DNA of 64,000 bases from Marsupella aquatica (Eukaryota; Marchantiophyta): NCBI GenBank assembly GCA_973895155.1, contig OZ316896.1:620001-684000 (forward strand). The letters run 5' to 3'. The notes below the pieces were generated by a model, which worked only from the letters and a program-made list of their open reading frames with translations, ran no database searches and was not told the DNA's origin. How positions within the stretch are numbered: the stretch's first letter is position 1; each line of letters starts with the position of its first letter. This document shows, in pieces, positions 1 to 11,507 of the stretch. Made by a program: the position numbers and the translations under genes.

Positions 1-302
1 AATGCTTTGTCTTTTGTGCTTACTTCATTCTTTTGTTTTTATTCACTTTGTTTGTTTTTAGGTAAGATATATTTAATACTTGCTATTTTAAAGTTCAGCC
101 TAATGTCCCGCCTCCCCCACGTGATCTGATGCCCTACTGGGAGTCTGGGAATTAAGGTGAAGTCCTTTGCTCTTCAAGGGCAAGCGACTTATGTCATAAG
201 ACATAAGCTGATAAGGTCGTAAGTTTCCTGGAAGGTGAGATGATGTGCTCCGTTTTTCAACGTTCCATTCTAGCTAAGGATGCAATCATAGAGAAATCTT
301 TG

Positions 303-654
303 TTTAATACCCTTTTTTTTTTTTTCTTCTTGAACCTAAATTGGGATGAAATACAATTAGACTACCCCCACCCCAATGTGACAGCTTTTCTGAAGGGAAC
401 CCAGACCAGGGTGAGCCCCAATGGATCCCAGAGGGACCCGCACCAGGAAGGAGAGAGTATTACATCAGGGCCACAAAATGGGCAACCAGGGGCTGAGCAG
501 ATAATCAGAGCTCCAATATATTCACTACCCACAAAACCCATCCCACCCACACACATATATCCTCCACACCCCAGTGTGGATTGAACCTGGGACCTCTCAC
601 TTCCAGGCAAATCCCCTAGCCAATTGACCTAAGCCAATTGGTTTTTAATACCCT
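303..654 (-). mobile_element. tRNA-derived SINE with target-site duplication
   Basis: The element occupies about 314-643 and is flanked by an 11-base direct repeat (TTTAATACCCT at 303-313 and 644-654), which fits a target-site duplication. Read on the minus strand it starts with a tRNA-like head: TGGCTAGGGG resembles a polymerase III A box, and GGTTCAATCC about 30 bases later resembles a B box. It ends in a run of 13 A immediately next to the duplication. The head, tail and flanking repeat together are the normal signature of a SINE moved by LINE machinery. The body contains no gene; the open frames across it are incidental. The family is not recognised by name. Confidence 0.6.
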
Positions 655-1010
655 CTTGAGTGGTGGGAACTTGGTTGGTTCTCAATCACCAGTGAGAAAA
701 ATATGCATCACTTGATAATTTTTTATTCTATCTTGCTTAGTTTTGAGATTTTGGGAGACAACATGATCATTATTTGGATGGGTTTCTTTGGTAGGCAATT
801 CAAAACATTCATAGAGGGTGGTTCCATCAGATACTCTTATCCATTTATAAAAGGCATTTTTGTCAGAGAATTTCAATGATGTTAGAACATGCTCAAGTTT
901 GAACCATTTATCCTAGATTGCTAGCTGTGGGTACCTAACGTACCTAGCTGAGGCACGCTAGTACCTCAGTTTGTAGACTTGCCCACTACCCACCTGCCCT
1001 CCATGTCCAC
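655..1010. other. Intergenic, nothing recognised
   Basis: No coding exon, RNA gene or clear repeat could be supported here. The sequence is unique within the window as far as can be seen by eye. Confidence 0.5.
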
Positions 1011-1290
1011 TTGGAGACTTAGTTATGACACTAGATGTGGACTTTTAGCTTTGTCATCACTTATGTAGATGTGGAACATTAGCTATGCACACCATGGATA
1101 TCCACTTGGAGACTTAGTTATGACACTAGATGTGGACTTTTAGCTTTGTCATCACTTATGTAGATGTGGAACATTAGCTATGCACACCATGGATATCCAC
1201 TTGGAGACTTAGTTATGACACTAGATGTGGACTTTTAGCTGTGTCATCACTTTATGTAGATGTGGACCATTAGCTATTCACACTATGACA
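1011..1290. repeat. 95-bp tandem repeat, three copies
   Basis: A 95-base unit beginning TTGGAGACTTAGTTATGACA starts at 1011, 1106 and 1201. The first two copies are almost identical and the third is slightly diverged and truncated near 1290, where LINE-like sequence begins. No coding function is apparent. Confidence 0.85.
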
Positions 1291-1295
1291 CTATT

Positions 1296-1368
1296 TTTAT
1301 TTATTTATTTTTTTGTTGGGGGGGGGGGGGGTGAAAATTCGTGTTTAATAGAAATGCCACCGCGGTGA
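1296..1368 (-). mobile_element. 5'-truncated LINE 3' end
   Basis: On the minus strand this reads as a retroelement 3' end. A segment beginning CCGCGGTGGCATTTCT is followed by a C-run and an AAAT-type simple tail (plus-strand TTTATTTATT with a G-run). The 36 bases at about 1331-1366 match 2231-2266 at all but five positions. The two sites are therefore the same 3' end of one LINE family. The upstream extent (up to perhaps 1.55 kb) is uncertain. Confidence 0.5.
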
Positions 1369-2211
1369 AAAGATGGGCCATCTGTACATCGACTAATGTC
1401 GCTCATGCTCAAAGAGATCCAGAATTGGACGTGATGGAGTGTGAGGAAGGTATGTGTCAGAGCTGAAGCCAGAGCAATCTTGAATCCATGAGAGAACTCG
1501 ACCAGGCAGGTAACCCACAATCTTTGCACTTGTGAACATTAAACCACACCTGCCCCTATAAAAGCCCCATTTGATGCCTCACTACTCACCTTTTACATTC
1601 AAGGGAACTCAGGGGAAATTGTGAATGGTTCTGAACATTTGCTTTTCCTAAACCCAAAACTCCCAATTTGAGAAAAACCTTATAGGTTGTGAATGTCATG
1701 GTCCATCACTCAAAGCTCTCCTTTGGTAGAGAACTGGCACGCCCTATAGCAATTAGGGACTCTTACTACCCTACCCCAAAAGCAAACTGTAATTATCAAC
1801 CTGCCCCCAAACTAATATGTGGATTACATAAACCACCCAAGGCGACCCACCACTGATCTGTGGCTTATGGCAGCTGCCTGGCCAGGCACCACCATTCCGG
1901 ACTCTGTCGGGCCCCTCCCCTAGACTCACTGCCAACCTGGCAACTTGTCTCCCATTGTGATTTCATCTCCTCTGTTGTGACTACAACTCTCCCACCTGAG
2001 CAGAGCATTGACACAAACTTTCAGAGACTGGTGATAGGGGCTCACAAAGGCTGGGGGAAGAGGAGGGTGCAGCTGCAACATGGGAGATTTGTAGTTGTGA
2101 AGAAGGGGGGTGGACATAGTCCTAATGGAGCCTGGCAGGGCCTGGCTGGGCAACTGCTAAGCTGATGGCCAGAGGGTAGGCCTTGGACCAATGGTGGATC
2201 ACCTTGGATAG
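1369..2211. other. Intergenic, unassigned
   Basis: No gene is supported. The stretch at 1523-1565 (core CACACCTGCCCCTATAAAAG) recurs in diverged form near 60683-60725, so it belongs to a dispersed repeat containing a TATA-like motif. The rest is not recognised. Confidence 0.4.
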
Positions 2212-3602
2212 TTTATTTATTTATTTATTTGGTGAAAATAAGTGTTTATTAGAAAAGCTACCGCGGCAAAGACCAGCAAGGCAGACAACAAACCACACAG
2301 AGGGCCACACACACCCCAAACGATGACAAAATGCCAACAACTACCCCAACAGTAGACAAGGTCCCTCCTAAAGAACGGCCAAGGGGGGAGAAAGCAAAAA
2401 AATTAAGCTACACAACAGGCAGACAAGGCACCGCCCGCAGGCAAAGGGGGGCCTCAGCACTAGAATGAACAGGGTTCCAACAATAAAGACCTAAGTAAGC
2501 TATGCGTGACCAGTGCCAATAGAAGCCCGAGCAGTCAAATCAATGAGTTCAAGAAGGGTCTGATGTAACCGTCTGGCCTTATGTACAGTACTATGAGTCT
2601 GCTGAAGGGTAGCATGAACTTGAACAACAACTTACATTGTTGAGGATGACGTGCAATGGAAGCCTGGTAGAGGTAGCATGATACATGTGTTGCCGTTGCT
2701 CAACCCAGATGGTGCTTAGCATCTCATGAATGAGGAGAAGGAAACCAGGGTTGTGCTTTTGGGACCTAACAGCAGTGTTAATCTTACCAAAGAAGGAGCA
2801 ACCAACAGCCTTGTTCAGACGGGTGCCAATAGCAAGGATTTTCAAGATGGGTCCAATGGGACCGCAGCCTAGGTTAATCGTAGCACATGTGCTCAATGGT
2901 CTCCATGTGTCCTTGGCAGGCGGTGCAATGGCCATCACTCACCATCCATTTAAAAGCACGCAGATTGGAGAAAAACCCTGCATGGAGCACCTTCCAAAAC
3001 ACTAGTTTAACACTAGGAGAAGTCCAACCTTTCCATAGATGAGTCCACTGCCTCCTCCAGAGTTCTTGTGTGTCAAGAGAGAACCACCTACGGTTGAGTT
3101 GGGCCGTGGGGGTAAGTTGTGGTTGCACCATTGCTGCCCACATCTTGGCAGGAAGGTGCCACCCTCTCTTCACATCATTCGGCCATTTCCAAACCCACCC
3201 CTCAAATGTGAGGAGTCTCCCCGTTGTTGACCCCTTGGATGAGTTCAAAAGACCAAGTATTTGTGGAATAAGTCGGGTAGCGCTATGTCAGGTCAATCGA
3301 AGCAATCCTTGGACCTGTTCTAGAGTTTTTTAACCATGACCAGGTGTGGAGAGGTCTTCCATAATGAAAACCTTGTTAGTTGCAAGAAAACTCAGACCAT
3401 CACGCATCTCGGTGTCTGTGACAGTCACTTGCTGCTCCATAAGGAGGACAAATTGTGCATTTGAGAGGGAACATGGAATTTTCCCAGCAGCTGTGATAAA
3501 GTGGAGATGACAATGGGATAACTCCCAACCCCTAAGCAAACAGTTGAGGGTAGGTGCATTATCTGCCTTCAAGCTAGGGGAGAGAATGAGAAGATCAGTA
3601 GG
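2212..3602 (-). mobile_element. Degenerate LINE (L1-type) 3' fragment
   Basis: A minus-strand non-LTR retrotransposon remnant. From right to left it contains broken coding sequence (about 3572-2591), a G/T-rich untranslated stretch, the family 3' end starting CCGCGGTAGC, and an AAAT-repeat tail at about 2212-2230 (plus-strand TTTA repeats). Frame changes and stops show it is dead. The tail and 3' end are shared with the shorter copy at 1296-1368. No target-site duplication was identified. Confidence 0.65.
2591..3248 (-). pseudogene. LINE reverse transcriptase C-terminus (zf-RVT) remnant
   Basis: The minus-strand translation of 3248-2874 contains a zf-RVT-like segment: a W-x-x-x-W-K-G-W start, a K-L-V-F-W-K-V-L-H core and the pattern C-x2-C followed by E-x-x-E-H, as found after the RT domain of plant L1-type elements. 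The reading continues in a different frame across about 2930-2600 with typical downstream RT C-terminal sequence, so at least one frameshift is present near 2880-2930. This is an inactivated transposon gene, not a host gene. Confidence 0.65.
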
Positions 3603-3962
3603 GTCCCAGAGTTTTGTGAGGTTGTATTTGAGTTACAGGTGAAATTCATGAACTCCCAAATGATGTCCACAAGAGAACAAACAATTTTCTTGTGTGACTA
3701 ATCTGATTCGCTTTCCGAAAGGGATAAATCGTTGCAGTCACTCTTGAGCAGATTGTTCCAAGTATCAGCATAGCATTTTTGAATCGTGTCATTGTAAGGT
3801 TGATGATGCAAGTCATTCCTTAGTTCCATTGCTTTTGATCTCCTGATTTTCTGGTGTACCCAATCTGTGGGAACCCTTACTAAACAATTGGCCTTCTTGT
3901 GTATGAATGCAGAGGAATGAAGTGATCATTTGGCTGAAGCAGTTCACCCTGGATACAGTTGA
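3603..3962. other. Intergenic, nothing recognised
   Basis: No supported gene or repeat. It may be the 5' continuation of the LINE fragment to its left, but no conserved RT motif is visible. Confidence 0.35.
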
Positions 3963-4190
3963 AGGCTGAAGAAAATAATTGTTGTGCTGCATACCTATCC
4001 TTCTCATAGCATATGTGAAGCTGATTATGATGTATCCAGGCTGAAGAAAATAATTGTTGTGCTGCATGTACCTATCTCTCTCATAGCATATGTGAAGCTG
4101 ATTATGATGTATCCAGGCTGAAGAAAATAATTGTTGTGCTGCATGTACCTATCCTTCTCATAGCATATGTGAAGCTGATTATGATTCATA
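3963..4190. repeat. 75-77-bp tandem repeat, three copies
   Basis: The unit beginning AGGCTGAAGAAAATAATTGT starts at 3963, 4038 and 4115. Copies are nearly identical, differing by a short indel (GCATACC versus GCATGTACC). No gene content. Confidence 0.85.
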
Positions 4191-6663
4191 TTTCCTTCAT
4201 TCAGACTCTCCGTTAGTCCCTAGTTGTAGATTCACGTACGGATTTCTTGGTACTCTTCTTCCAGGACACGGGATCCAATAATAGTTACACACCTAGTATT
4301 TTCCATGTCATGTCCCATTTTACAAACAGGTGGGCCAAATTCTGCACACGGTGCAGAATTTGCATTTTTGGGTTACTGACTTCAGTATTGTTGACATTCC
4401 AAGGGGTAGTTTTTTAGTTGTTCGGAGGCCAATGGCTATTTTAAGTTTCAATCTTCTGTGGCAAGGCCTTCCCTATTTTAGAACTTCCATGATCCTGAAT
4501 TGGGGCTGATATAGTACACCTGCTTGCAAAGCATGTACGGAATTCGCAGAAAGAATAGTTTTTGGAAGTTCAAAAATCAGAAACACTGTTGCCAAATGGG
4601 TTGAAGATCTCCATAGTTTTAGAAAGCAATCTAGGGACTGAGACATTCGTATATTCTTAACTGACTACGTTCTGGACCAAAACCTGGAGGCATGGGAACA
4701 GGTCCAAATTATGTGGATTCAGCATGTGTCAACGGGTGTGTCGTACCTGCAATTGTAGGCGTGAGGTCAGGTCCAGCGAACTTGTTATTAAGGGTTTTAC
4801 TTTTTCGCCAGTGGCAAATGTCAACTCTGTGAAGGAGAAGGTGTTCAAAATATTCTTTATCAATTTCCCTGCAATATTTCCCTGATGGTCGAATCTCCCT
4901 GAATTTAACATGACCGATAGATTCTGTCTAATGGGGCCGGTGATTAGGCCGGACACTGGCTAATGAGACGAAGAAAAGCTAGCAAATTTTCGCCAAAAGT
5001 GGCGAAAGCTTTTTGGGGAGGTGAAATTTTCGCCACTAAAAAAAACACTGGTCAGGTCCATGAGTTCATTTGGTCATAAACCTCAGGAGGTACTTGCGGA
5101 CGTGGTACATTTGAAAACAAACAAACCTAAAACCTACAGCTACAAGTTCGTACTCTAATTAGTCAATTTTTTAGCTCCTAAGGTTGACTGTTCTCATGTT
5201 CAAAGACGTCATTCAATTCAACTCCCTGGTCAATAGCTTTCCCTTACAAGCATTTTTCTGTATTGAATATTTGCTCGAATAGCCCATCTCAAAAGGAAAA
5301 TCATATAAGCTACAGGATTTTACTCCTATGGAGTTGAAACGTACGTAAAACAACACATCCTCCCCGCGACAGGTTCGTTCCAATGGGTTAAGAAACCGGA
5401 AAGTAATTAGTAGCTTCAGGGGTGAAATAATGCTTTGAGACGGTGTCAGTCCATTCATTCCTACGCCAAAGCATAAGCTGCGCTTTCTCAAAATGTATAC
5501 ACTAGTAAACGTTTGGCAACATACTGGAAGAAGGTTTCTCAGGATCCGCTGGTTTTCTGCAATCCAAGCTCCAGTTGGTCCAAAACTTATTTGTGAAAGC
5601 TCTCTCTTTTCTCTTTTGCCGCTTCTCGTGCATACCGTAAGCTTGACCTACTTTTCAGTTGGGTGATTCACTCACGTCACATAAGAACCTTTGTTATTGA
5701 ACGGCTTGCCAAGTTTGGCATCTCATAGCAATCAAGAACAAGATTGTTTGTCTCCGTGATGCACATTTCGATCACCTAAGAGGAATTGAACCCACTGCCA
5801 GTCAAGGAAAAGATAGGCAGACAAAAAATGGAGAATCCTATCGTTTCCGCAAGAGATGTGTGAAAGAATAAGCATCACAGGCCTGCGTCAAACGAGCATT
5901 CAAACATACAGAAAATCACATTGTTGCATGAGACTGCACAGAGGCTCAATTGTTCCACAATTGCAAGAGTGGGACCTGGCAGCCCATTTTATATGTGCAT
6001 TTGGGCGGGTGGGGAGGTCATTAGCCCGGAGGGATGAGGATGGGGGCGGCTGCGAGACAGGGGTTGGGTGGATCAGACTATGAGGCATGATACAATGGCA
6101 ATTCAGACTAAACTAGCTGAGCTACGAGAACACTAGGACAGGGGACTCTACATGACAAGTTTCCAAATTATGTGGATAAAATTCGAGACAAACCTAGCAG
6201 GATAGAGTAAAATACTTTGTTATAGAGACTAGCAGGACATACTAATCTTTTTTTAACCTGGTTGTTGTAGACGCTGGGTAGATATATTAGTGTGTAGAGC
6301 AGTTTCCGCTTTGTAAATATAGATCAGTCCTGTTAGCAAAATAGTAATCTTCTGCAGTGCTCATGACAAATTGAGATACCATGTAAGACTACTGTGGCTG
6401 TCATTTAACATGAAACTTTTACAGATACTATCCACATGGACAGTGTTTCCTAAATGATTACTTTTCAACATTTGCCATTCTGTAATCTATTGCTACGCAG
6501 TCAACTTTAAATTGATTGCATAAGTTTATTAACAAGGTGAAGAAGTCTCGGCACCTTTTTGGATGATGGATTGACCACCGACTTTATTGAATCTCAAAAT
6601 TTTGCAGGATAAAAATGCCCACACGGGGCTTCTTGCCGCACACTGCTGCTGTAGCTGTTGAGT
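4191..6663. other. Intergenic, mostly unassigned
   Basis: No coding exon could be supported. A short palindromic piece at about 4985-5032 (TTTTCGCCA...TGGCGAAA and AATTTTCGCCACT) resembles sequence near 25725-25790 and 26340-26395, so it is probably a decayed dispersed element. The part adjoining 6663 is the 3' flank of the ferredoxin gene. The small frames at 5856-6088 have no recognisable family. Confidence 0.35.
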
Positions 6664-9311
6664 CTAATGAGGTTTAGGCACATGACCGTCGACGGCAAAA
6701 TTTCTAGTTGCAGCAGGAAGGGCAAGGTGCAACCCATCCAGCTCAGGCTTGGCTATCACCTGGCAGCCTAACCTGGACCTGCACAAACATAAACAGTCAA
6801 TTTCCAGCCAGTAATATACAAGAATGCCACTAGAAATGACAAACCAAATCTATGAGTTTTAAGAATGTGTAAGACCCTCTCAGACCCCACAATGCAACAG
6901 ATTCAGAAGTCGTGAAGCACTCACGTCTCAGTTAAACCAAAAGCTAGATCAAGCATATCATTCTCCTCGTCTGATGGCTCCGGTAGCTTATTATACATTT
7001 CTTCATCCTGCACAAACAGGCACGAATGACCACAGCTGTCTTGAGTCAGCCTCTCTAAAATGAGTTGGACTGGGACTCCACCTGACCATATTACACATAT
7101 TTCCTGATGCGTCATCGACACTCTGATATTTCCTTTGTTCTCTCTTTTGGACCAGGATCTCCCCTTACACAGAACAAAAAATTGTAATTATGTGCAGATC
7201 TCTATATGACAGTTTCAACTACAAAAATTGGTAGTTGTAAAAGTTTACCAGGATGCGGTCCTACAGCTGTGCATCAGAATGAAAGATCTGCACAAAACTC
7301 ATTCTTGACACTTAGATTACTAGTACAAAACTCTAATCAATTCCTCTCGTTGACAATAGATCATCCACCCTTCAAGAGGAGATGGCTGCCAGCTGGCAAC
7401 AACGACCCAGACCTTTCAGTAGTCGTCAAAGGTCGGTTCTGTAAATCATTGCGGTGATCTTTTCCTCCCTAAGAACGCAGACAAAAGTCCAAGGCAAAGA
7501 CGGTACAGGTTCCATGAGTTACCATAAATATAACATGGCATGTTGAGCAAGCCAATGAGCCTTCGCAAGCACCTGTTCGAGAAAGTACAATGCAAGGCTG
7601 TCAAAAGGAGTTTTAGTAGCAACTTGCATGGTGTTATCTCTACACGCAATAACTCCGACCTACTCTCAAAGTTTTTTGCGCAAGTTTGTGCAACACATCC
7701 ACAACAATAACCCTATCTGCAGTATAATCTTACTAACAGAATCAACTCAACATTTAGAATGCAGTAAGCTAGGTTCGATCAAGGAGTTTAGATCAAGGAT
7801 TCACGCGATTCGCTTATGCAACAGATCAAAACCATTGCATGCAAACCCACCTTCAAGTTCAATGTCATTCTCATGAGCAGCTTCAAGCATAGACATGCCA
7901 ACTGGAACCTGGATTTTTGTTTCGTCACTGTCCTTGTCAACAAAGGTAACCGAAATCCTGCCGGTAAATGAGGCATCAGTCCAGAAGTATGAATGATACG
8001 ATGTCGTGTACTCACTGTTAAGTTACTACACCTGACCCTACCCTGTTGTTGGGGTAGCCTCACTACACAACGTCAGATGGGCAAGGCCACCAAAAATGCC
8101 TGCGAAAGACAGGGATCTTGAAGTATCGCAGTTTCTAAGGCTTCTTCTTGAAAGGATCTATGGTTGATTAGAAACCGGAAGCACCAAACACAGCTTCTAC
8201 TTCTGGACCCAGAACCAAGAGCGTGTTCGAGAGGGTTCTCATCGGATCTTCAAACTGTATAGCTCGTCTACGATACAATATCCTAGGATTATAATCCTGT
8301 AACCAGTTAGTTTTCACTATCTTGATGGGTGATATTTATGGAAGAAGTAATCTCCCCTACCCTGCTCTACTTGCATTCGAAAATTCAAGATGATGCGGGT
8401 CAGCTACATGAGAACTGCACCCATTTAGACCTATGCACAACTGGTCAGTTCCGTGGGAAGTGATACATACTTTTCTGCTCCTTCAAAATTTGTTCCAGAC
8501 GTATGCCAACACCTCTGCTCGTACGAAAACGCTGGTCACCAGAACAAATAGTTCAGATTCTACTCAAGAGCATATATAATTCTGTCAAAGCTTGTTCATA
8601 AATTTCTCAGGCACCCCGAACTTCAGATTTGCCTACAGCTAACTTGAAACACGAGAAGAAGAGGCACAAAGGCAAAGGGACCAAACCACACAAAAAGAAT
8701 TTCTCCAACGGGCCATACTTCCGTTCTTTTCGTGCAAGATTTATTTGTGCAGCTGTCCCATTTCAACTGAGAACAGAACGAAATTCTGAAGAAAACTAAA
8801 AGGTTTTAATTCCAGTGCCCCATGTCCAGACCTCTAACAGAACGAATCTGTAGAGAATCCAAATTTACTTAAAGCTTCTTAAGGTGTGGACCTTCCAAGT
8901 TGAAGAGAAGAAGAAACGAACATATCGTGATCCATTCAGCTTATCGATTAGGAATGTATTTCAATCCTGGATTCAAATGTTACAAGAATTTCACGGTATA
9001 GTTGTAGAATTTATGGGGTTACCTCTAGTCAAAGAATCAGGTCGAGAACGTCGTTGGAATTCGAACCGATCTGCTGAGCCTGCCATCGTGGACATCTCAT
9101 GGCCTTGCGACCCAAAGCGTCTAGGCGATGCAATTTCATTTCTCGTTTCTTTTCCGAAAGCTCTTCTTCCATCATTCCTTGTAGCCAAATTGGTGAAGCT
9201 ATAGTTCCGATGTATTCCTTGTGCATTATTAGGTTTTGTCCAGGGAGCAGAAAAATAATTCCTCCTCTCTAATAAAGATTGTAAACTCGTAGCAACTCGT
9301 CGACGGCCCAT
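6664..9311 (-). CDS. MFDX: Mitochondrial [2Fe-2S] ferredoxin (adrenodoxin-like)
   Basis: An adrenodoxin-type ferredoxin that passes single electrons in the mitochondrial matrix, in other species from an adrenodoxin reductase to Fe-S cluster or biotin synthesis. Clear exons, 5' to 3' on the minus strand: 7851-7957 (ISVTFVDKD... to ...ENDIELE), 7523-7572 (GACEGSLACSTCHVIFM), 6925-7007 (DEEMYNKLPEPSDEENDMLD) and 6664-6778 (SRLGCQV... to PKPH, stop TAG). Three cluster cysteines lie in C-E-G-S-L-A-C-S-T-C and the fourth in R-L-G-C-Q. Phases agree at every junction. Exon 1 probably starts with the ATG at 9309-9311 and encodes an Arg/Ser-rich presequence (GRRRVATSLQSLLERRNYFS). Its link to 7957 is not settled. 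One option is donor 9023 plus a 58-base exon at 8042-8099, giving 233 aa; the other is an earlier weak donor in exon 1. The core is certain, the 5' structure is not. Confidence 0.88.
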
Positions 9312-9539
9312 TAGCAAACAATGCCCACTCTCGCATTATATACGCAGCAGACGTATGGACCTCGGATGAGCTCGAGAGCTGAAATTGGTACAGTACATAA
9401 CTGTGTTCATCACCGAGAGCCCGCGAAAGTGCAGATCCTTTCTGTCAGCGCGTGGGGATTTCCCGATAGCTTGAAGCTTGAGATGTACGCAAGCCGAGCG
9501 CAATCTACTGGATGTTTCGCGTTGGTGACTGTCATTTCC

Positions 9540-10210
9540 TCAACTCCTCGAATGATCGAAAAGCATATATCACACTCCACAAAGGCAGAAAAGGCCCAAC
9601 TGGGAGATATGATCCCAAAACTGCCCAAGGCAAAAATATATCACACTGCCCAAGGCAAAAATGCCAAACCAGGAGACAAGGTCCCAGTGGCAAAGCAACC
9701 CAATAAAGGGGGAAGAAAAGAGGGGAAAAAGCCCAGAGAAAAAACAAGCCAAGGGGCCCCCAAATCACAAGCAGACCAAAAAAAACCAATAAAGGAGCCG
9801 TGAAGGCCAACACTCTAGTGAGCCCTACTGAGCGGAGAACTGAAACGTCTGGTAGAGCTCCGAAGTACACCGCAAAGGAGGGTCCCGAAGTGGAACCTGA
9901 TGGGAGGCCCTAAAACCAATTGCCTCAGCCTACGAAGAAGGGTGAAAGCCTGGGCCCGTTGAAGAGCCACAAACACCCGCTGCCGAAAAAAGGCGGCGAG
10001 GACAGAAACCGGGGGGAAAAGCCTCCTCACAATACAATAAACAACACAGGCCCGCAGGAACTGGTCAAAGGTAGGGTGGAGAGCACCAAAAACCTCAAGG
10101 GCAAAGGGGTAGAAAAAATCCCCTGGGTAGTGAACTGCATAGGAGTCCTCCTTGAGCCGGGCCGCCTTGGCAGCTGCATGGCCAGGGACATGGGCAGCAA
10201 CCGTGAACTA
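9540..10210 (-). mobile_element. Probable LINE-type 3' remnant
   Basis: On the minus strand this is a T- and G-rich stretch whose composition and short phrases (for example GGGACCTTGTCT) resemble the untranslated part of the LINE at 2.2-2.6 kb. Open frames on both strands (plus 9321-9803; minus 9532-9870, rich in L, F and W) are low-complexity artefacts of that composition. No RT motif is seen, so this is a tentative call. Confidence 0.35.
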
Positions 10211-10955
10211 TCTATATTGATTGTGTCGACTACAAGTGCATTGGATGATTCTTGATCTTATTGTCGAGAAGGACGTCATAGTTTAGACGACCACAAGTCA
10301 GGTCAGTTGTTGGCCATTGGATAGAGGTACAGTACACACACCATGACATTTCCAAAGAAGACCAGTACCTCAAATTAACTAACCTGGTGTGAAGCTGAAC
10401 AAAGTTCAGTCTAAGTGATGGGGCCCAAAAATAGCCCTAGAATGTATTTGAAATGGCATTGTCAAGTGTATTGGCAAAACCTAACATCTTATGTGTACAG
10501 TAACTTATGGCCTGAAGCAAGTAATGGGCTCTGATCCCTAGGAGCAGTGGGCCTGAGTGTGTTAGGTAGATCCATGGCCCTAGAAGAGGGCATGGGTTAG
10601 CAAGTGAGACTCAAGGAGGCTGGGTGGGGGATTATGAGACTTGGAACCCCCTAGCTAGCAAGGGGGTTGACTGAGGACCTCCCCTGAAACTACAAAGGAA
10701 ATAAGAGAGAAGTTTATGTGTAGGGTAACCGATGACTGCAAGGGGGTTATGGGCTATAATCCCTAATGGCGGTGAGCACAAGGGGGTTATAGCCATGGCC
10801 CCAGGGCATAACCTTCCAAGTGTATTTTTTTGGTTCTATTTTGATCTAATAATTGTGCATGAAATTGGATAATCCTGAAGGCGAGCTAGCCACGGGCCAA
10901 AATCTCACAATCCGTAGGTCAGACTGGAAGACGTTATCTTACTTATAAAGCACCA
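10211..10955. other. Intergenic with short GGGGTTA-type repeats
   Basis: No gene is supported. Phrases such as AAGGGGGTTATGGGC and CAAGGGGGTTATAGCC recur between about 10660 and 10800, suggesting a decayed local duplication. Confidence 0.35.
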
Positions 10956-11335
10956 ACTACAAGCTAGAATTGGGGCCTAGGCTTCTAGAGTGAAGCCTCT
11001 AGACCATAATTCCATGGCTCATCTTGTGGAGGGGAAAACTCATGACTATCATGTTATTCAAATAATAATCATACTTTTTCGTTATGACTTCTATTTATAT
11101 GAAAAAATGAGTTCTATGGCCCCATCATAACATATGTGCATAGAAAAAGTGATATGTGTAGAAAAGAACATGGTATGTTATATATGATTATTAGAATGAT
11201 AGCATGCATAATATTTTTTAATTATTTTATTAACATTAAAAAATATAGTTAAAGAATATATTTTGGTGACATTTTTATTGTACTCCTCTTTATTCTCGTT
11301 CTTTGAATGGGTAGTCAGGACTAGTGATTCATAAT
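10956..11335. repeat. Dispersed repeat, copy 1
   Basis: Related to 39955-40220. Shared landmarks in order are TAGGCTTCT..GAGTGAAG..CTCTAGACC, GGCCCCA-CRTAATATATGTGCA, a T-rich stretch with ATTTTGGTGACA or TTTTGTTGACA, and GGGTAGTC-GGACTAGT. A shorter inverted match lies near 25994-26045. Probably an uncharacterised transposable element fragment. Confidence 0.55.
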
Positions 11336-11499
11336 TGTCCAAAAAATACAACCAAAAAACTACAAGAGATTTATTTTTATTGTGATAATGTAAGTTTGGT
11401 CACTCGCTTGGTTAGTTTTGCGGTGAGTTTAGACGACCGCAGGTCAGGTCAGGTCAGTTCAGTTAGCCATCAGATCGAGGTTCACTACACACACAATGC

Positions 11500-11507
11500 G
11501 CGGGAAA
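11500..11507 (-). promoter_or_regulatory. E2F-type site TTTCCCGC
   Basis: Plus-strand GCGGGAAA is an exact reverse complement of TTTCCCGC, the E2F site known from plant replication genes. It lies about 840 bases upstream of the POLD1 ATG, in GCGCGGGAAAA. An E2F site is expected for an S-phase polymerase gene, but function is inferred from sequence only. Confidence 0.4.

Noticed and set aside
9321-9803. 160-codon frame divergent from the ferredoxin gene
   Set aside because: Its second half is low-complexity Lys/Pro/Gly sequence from a retroelement-like stretch, and no family is recognisable.
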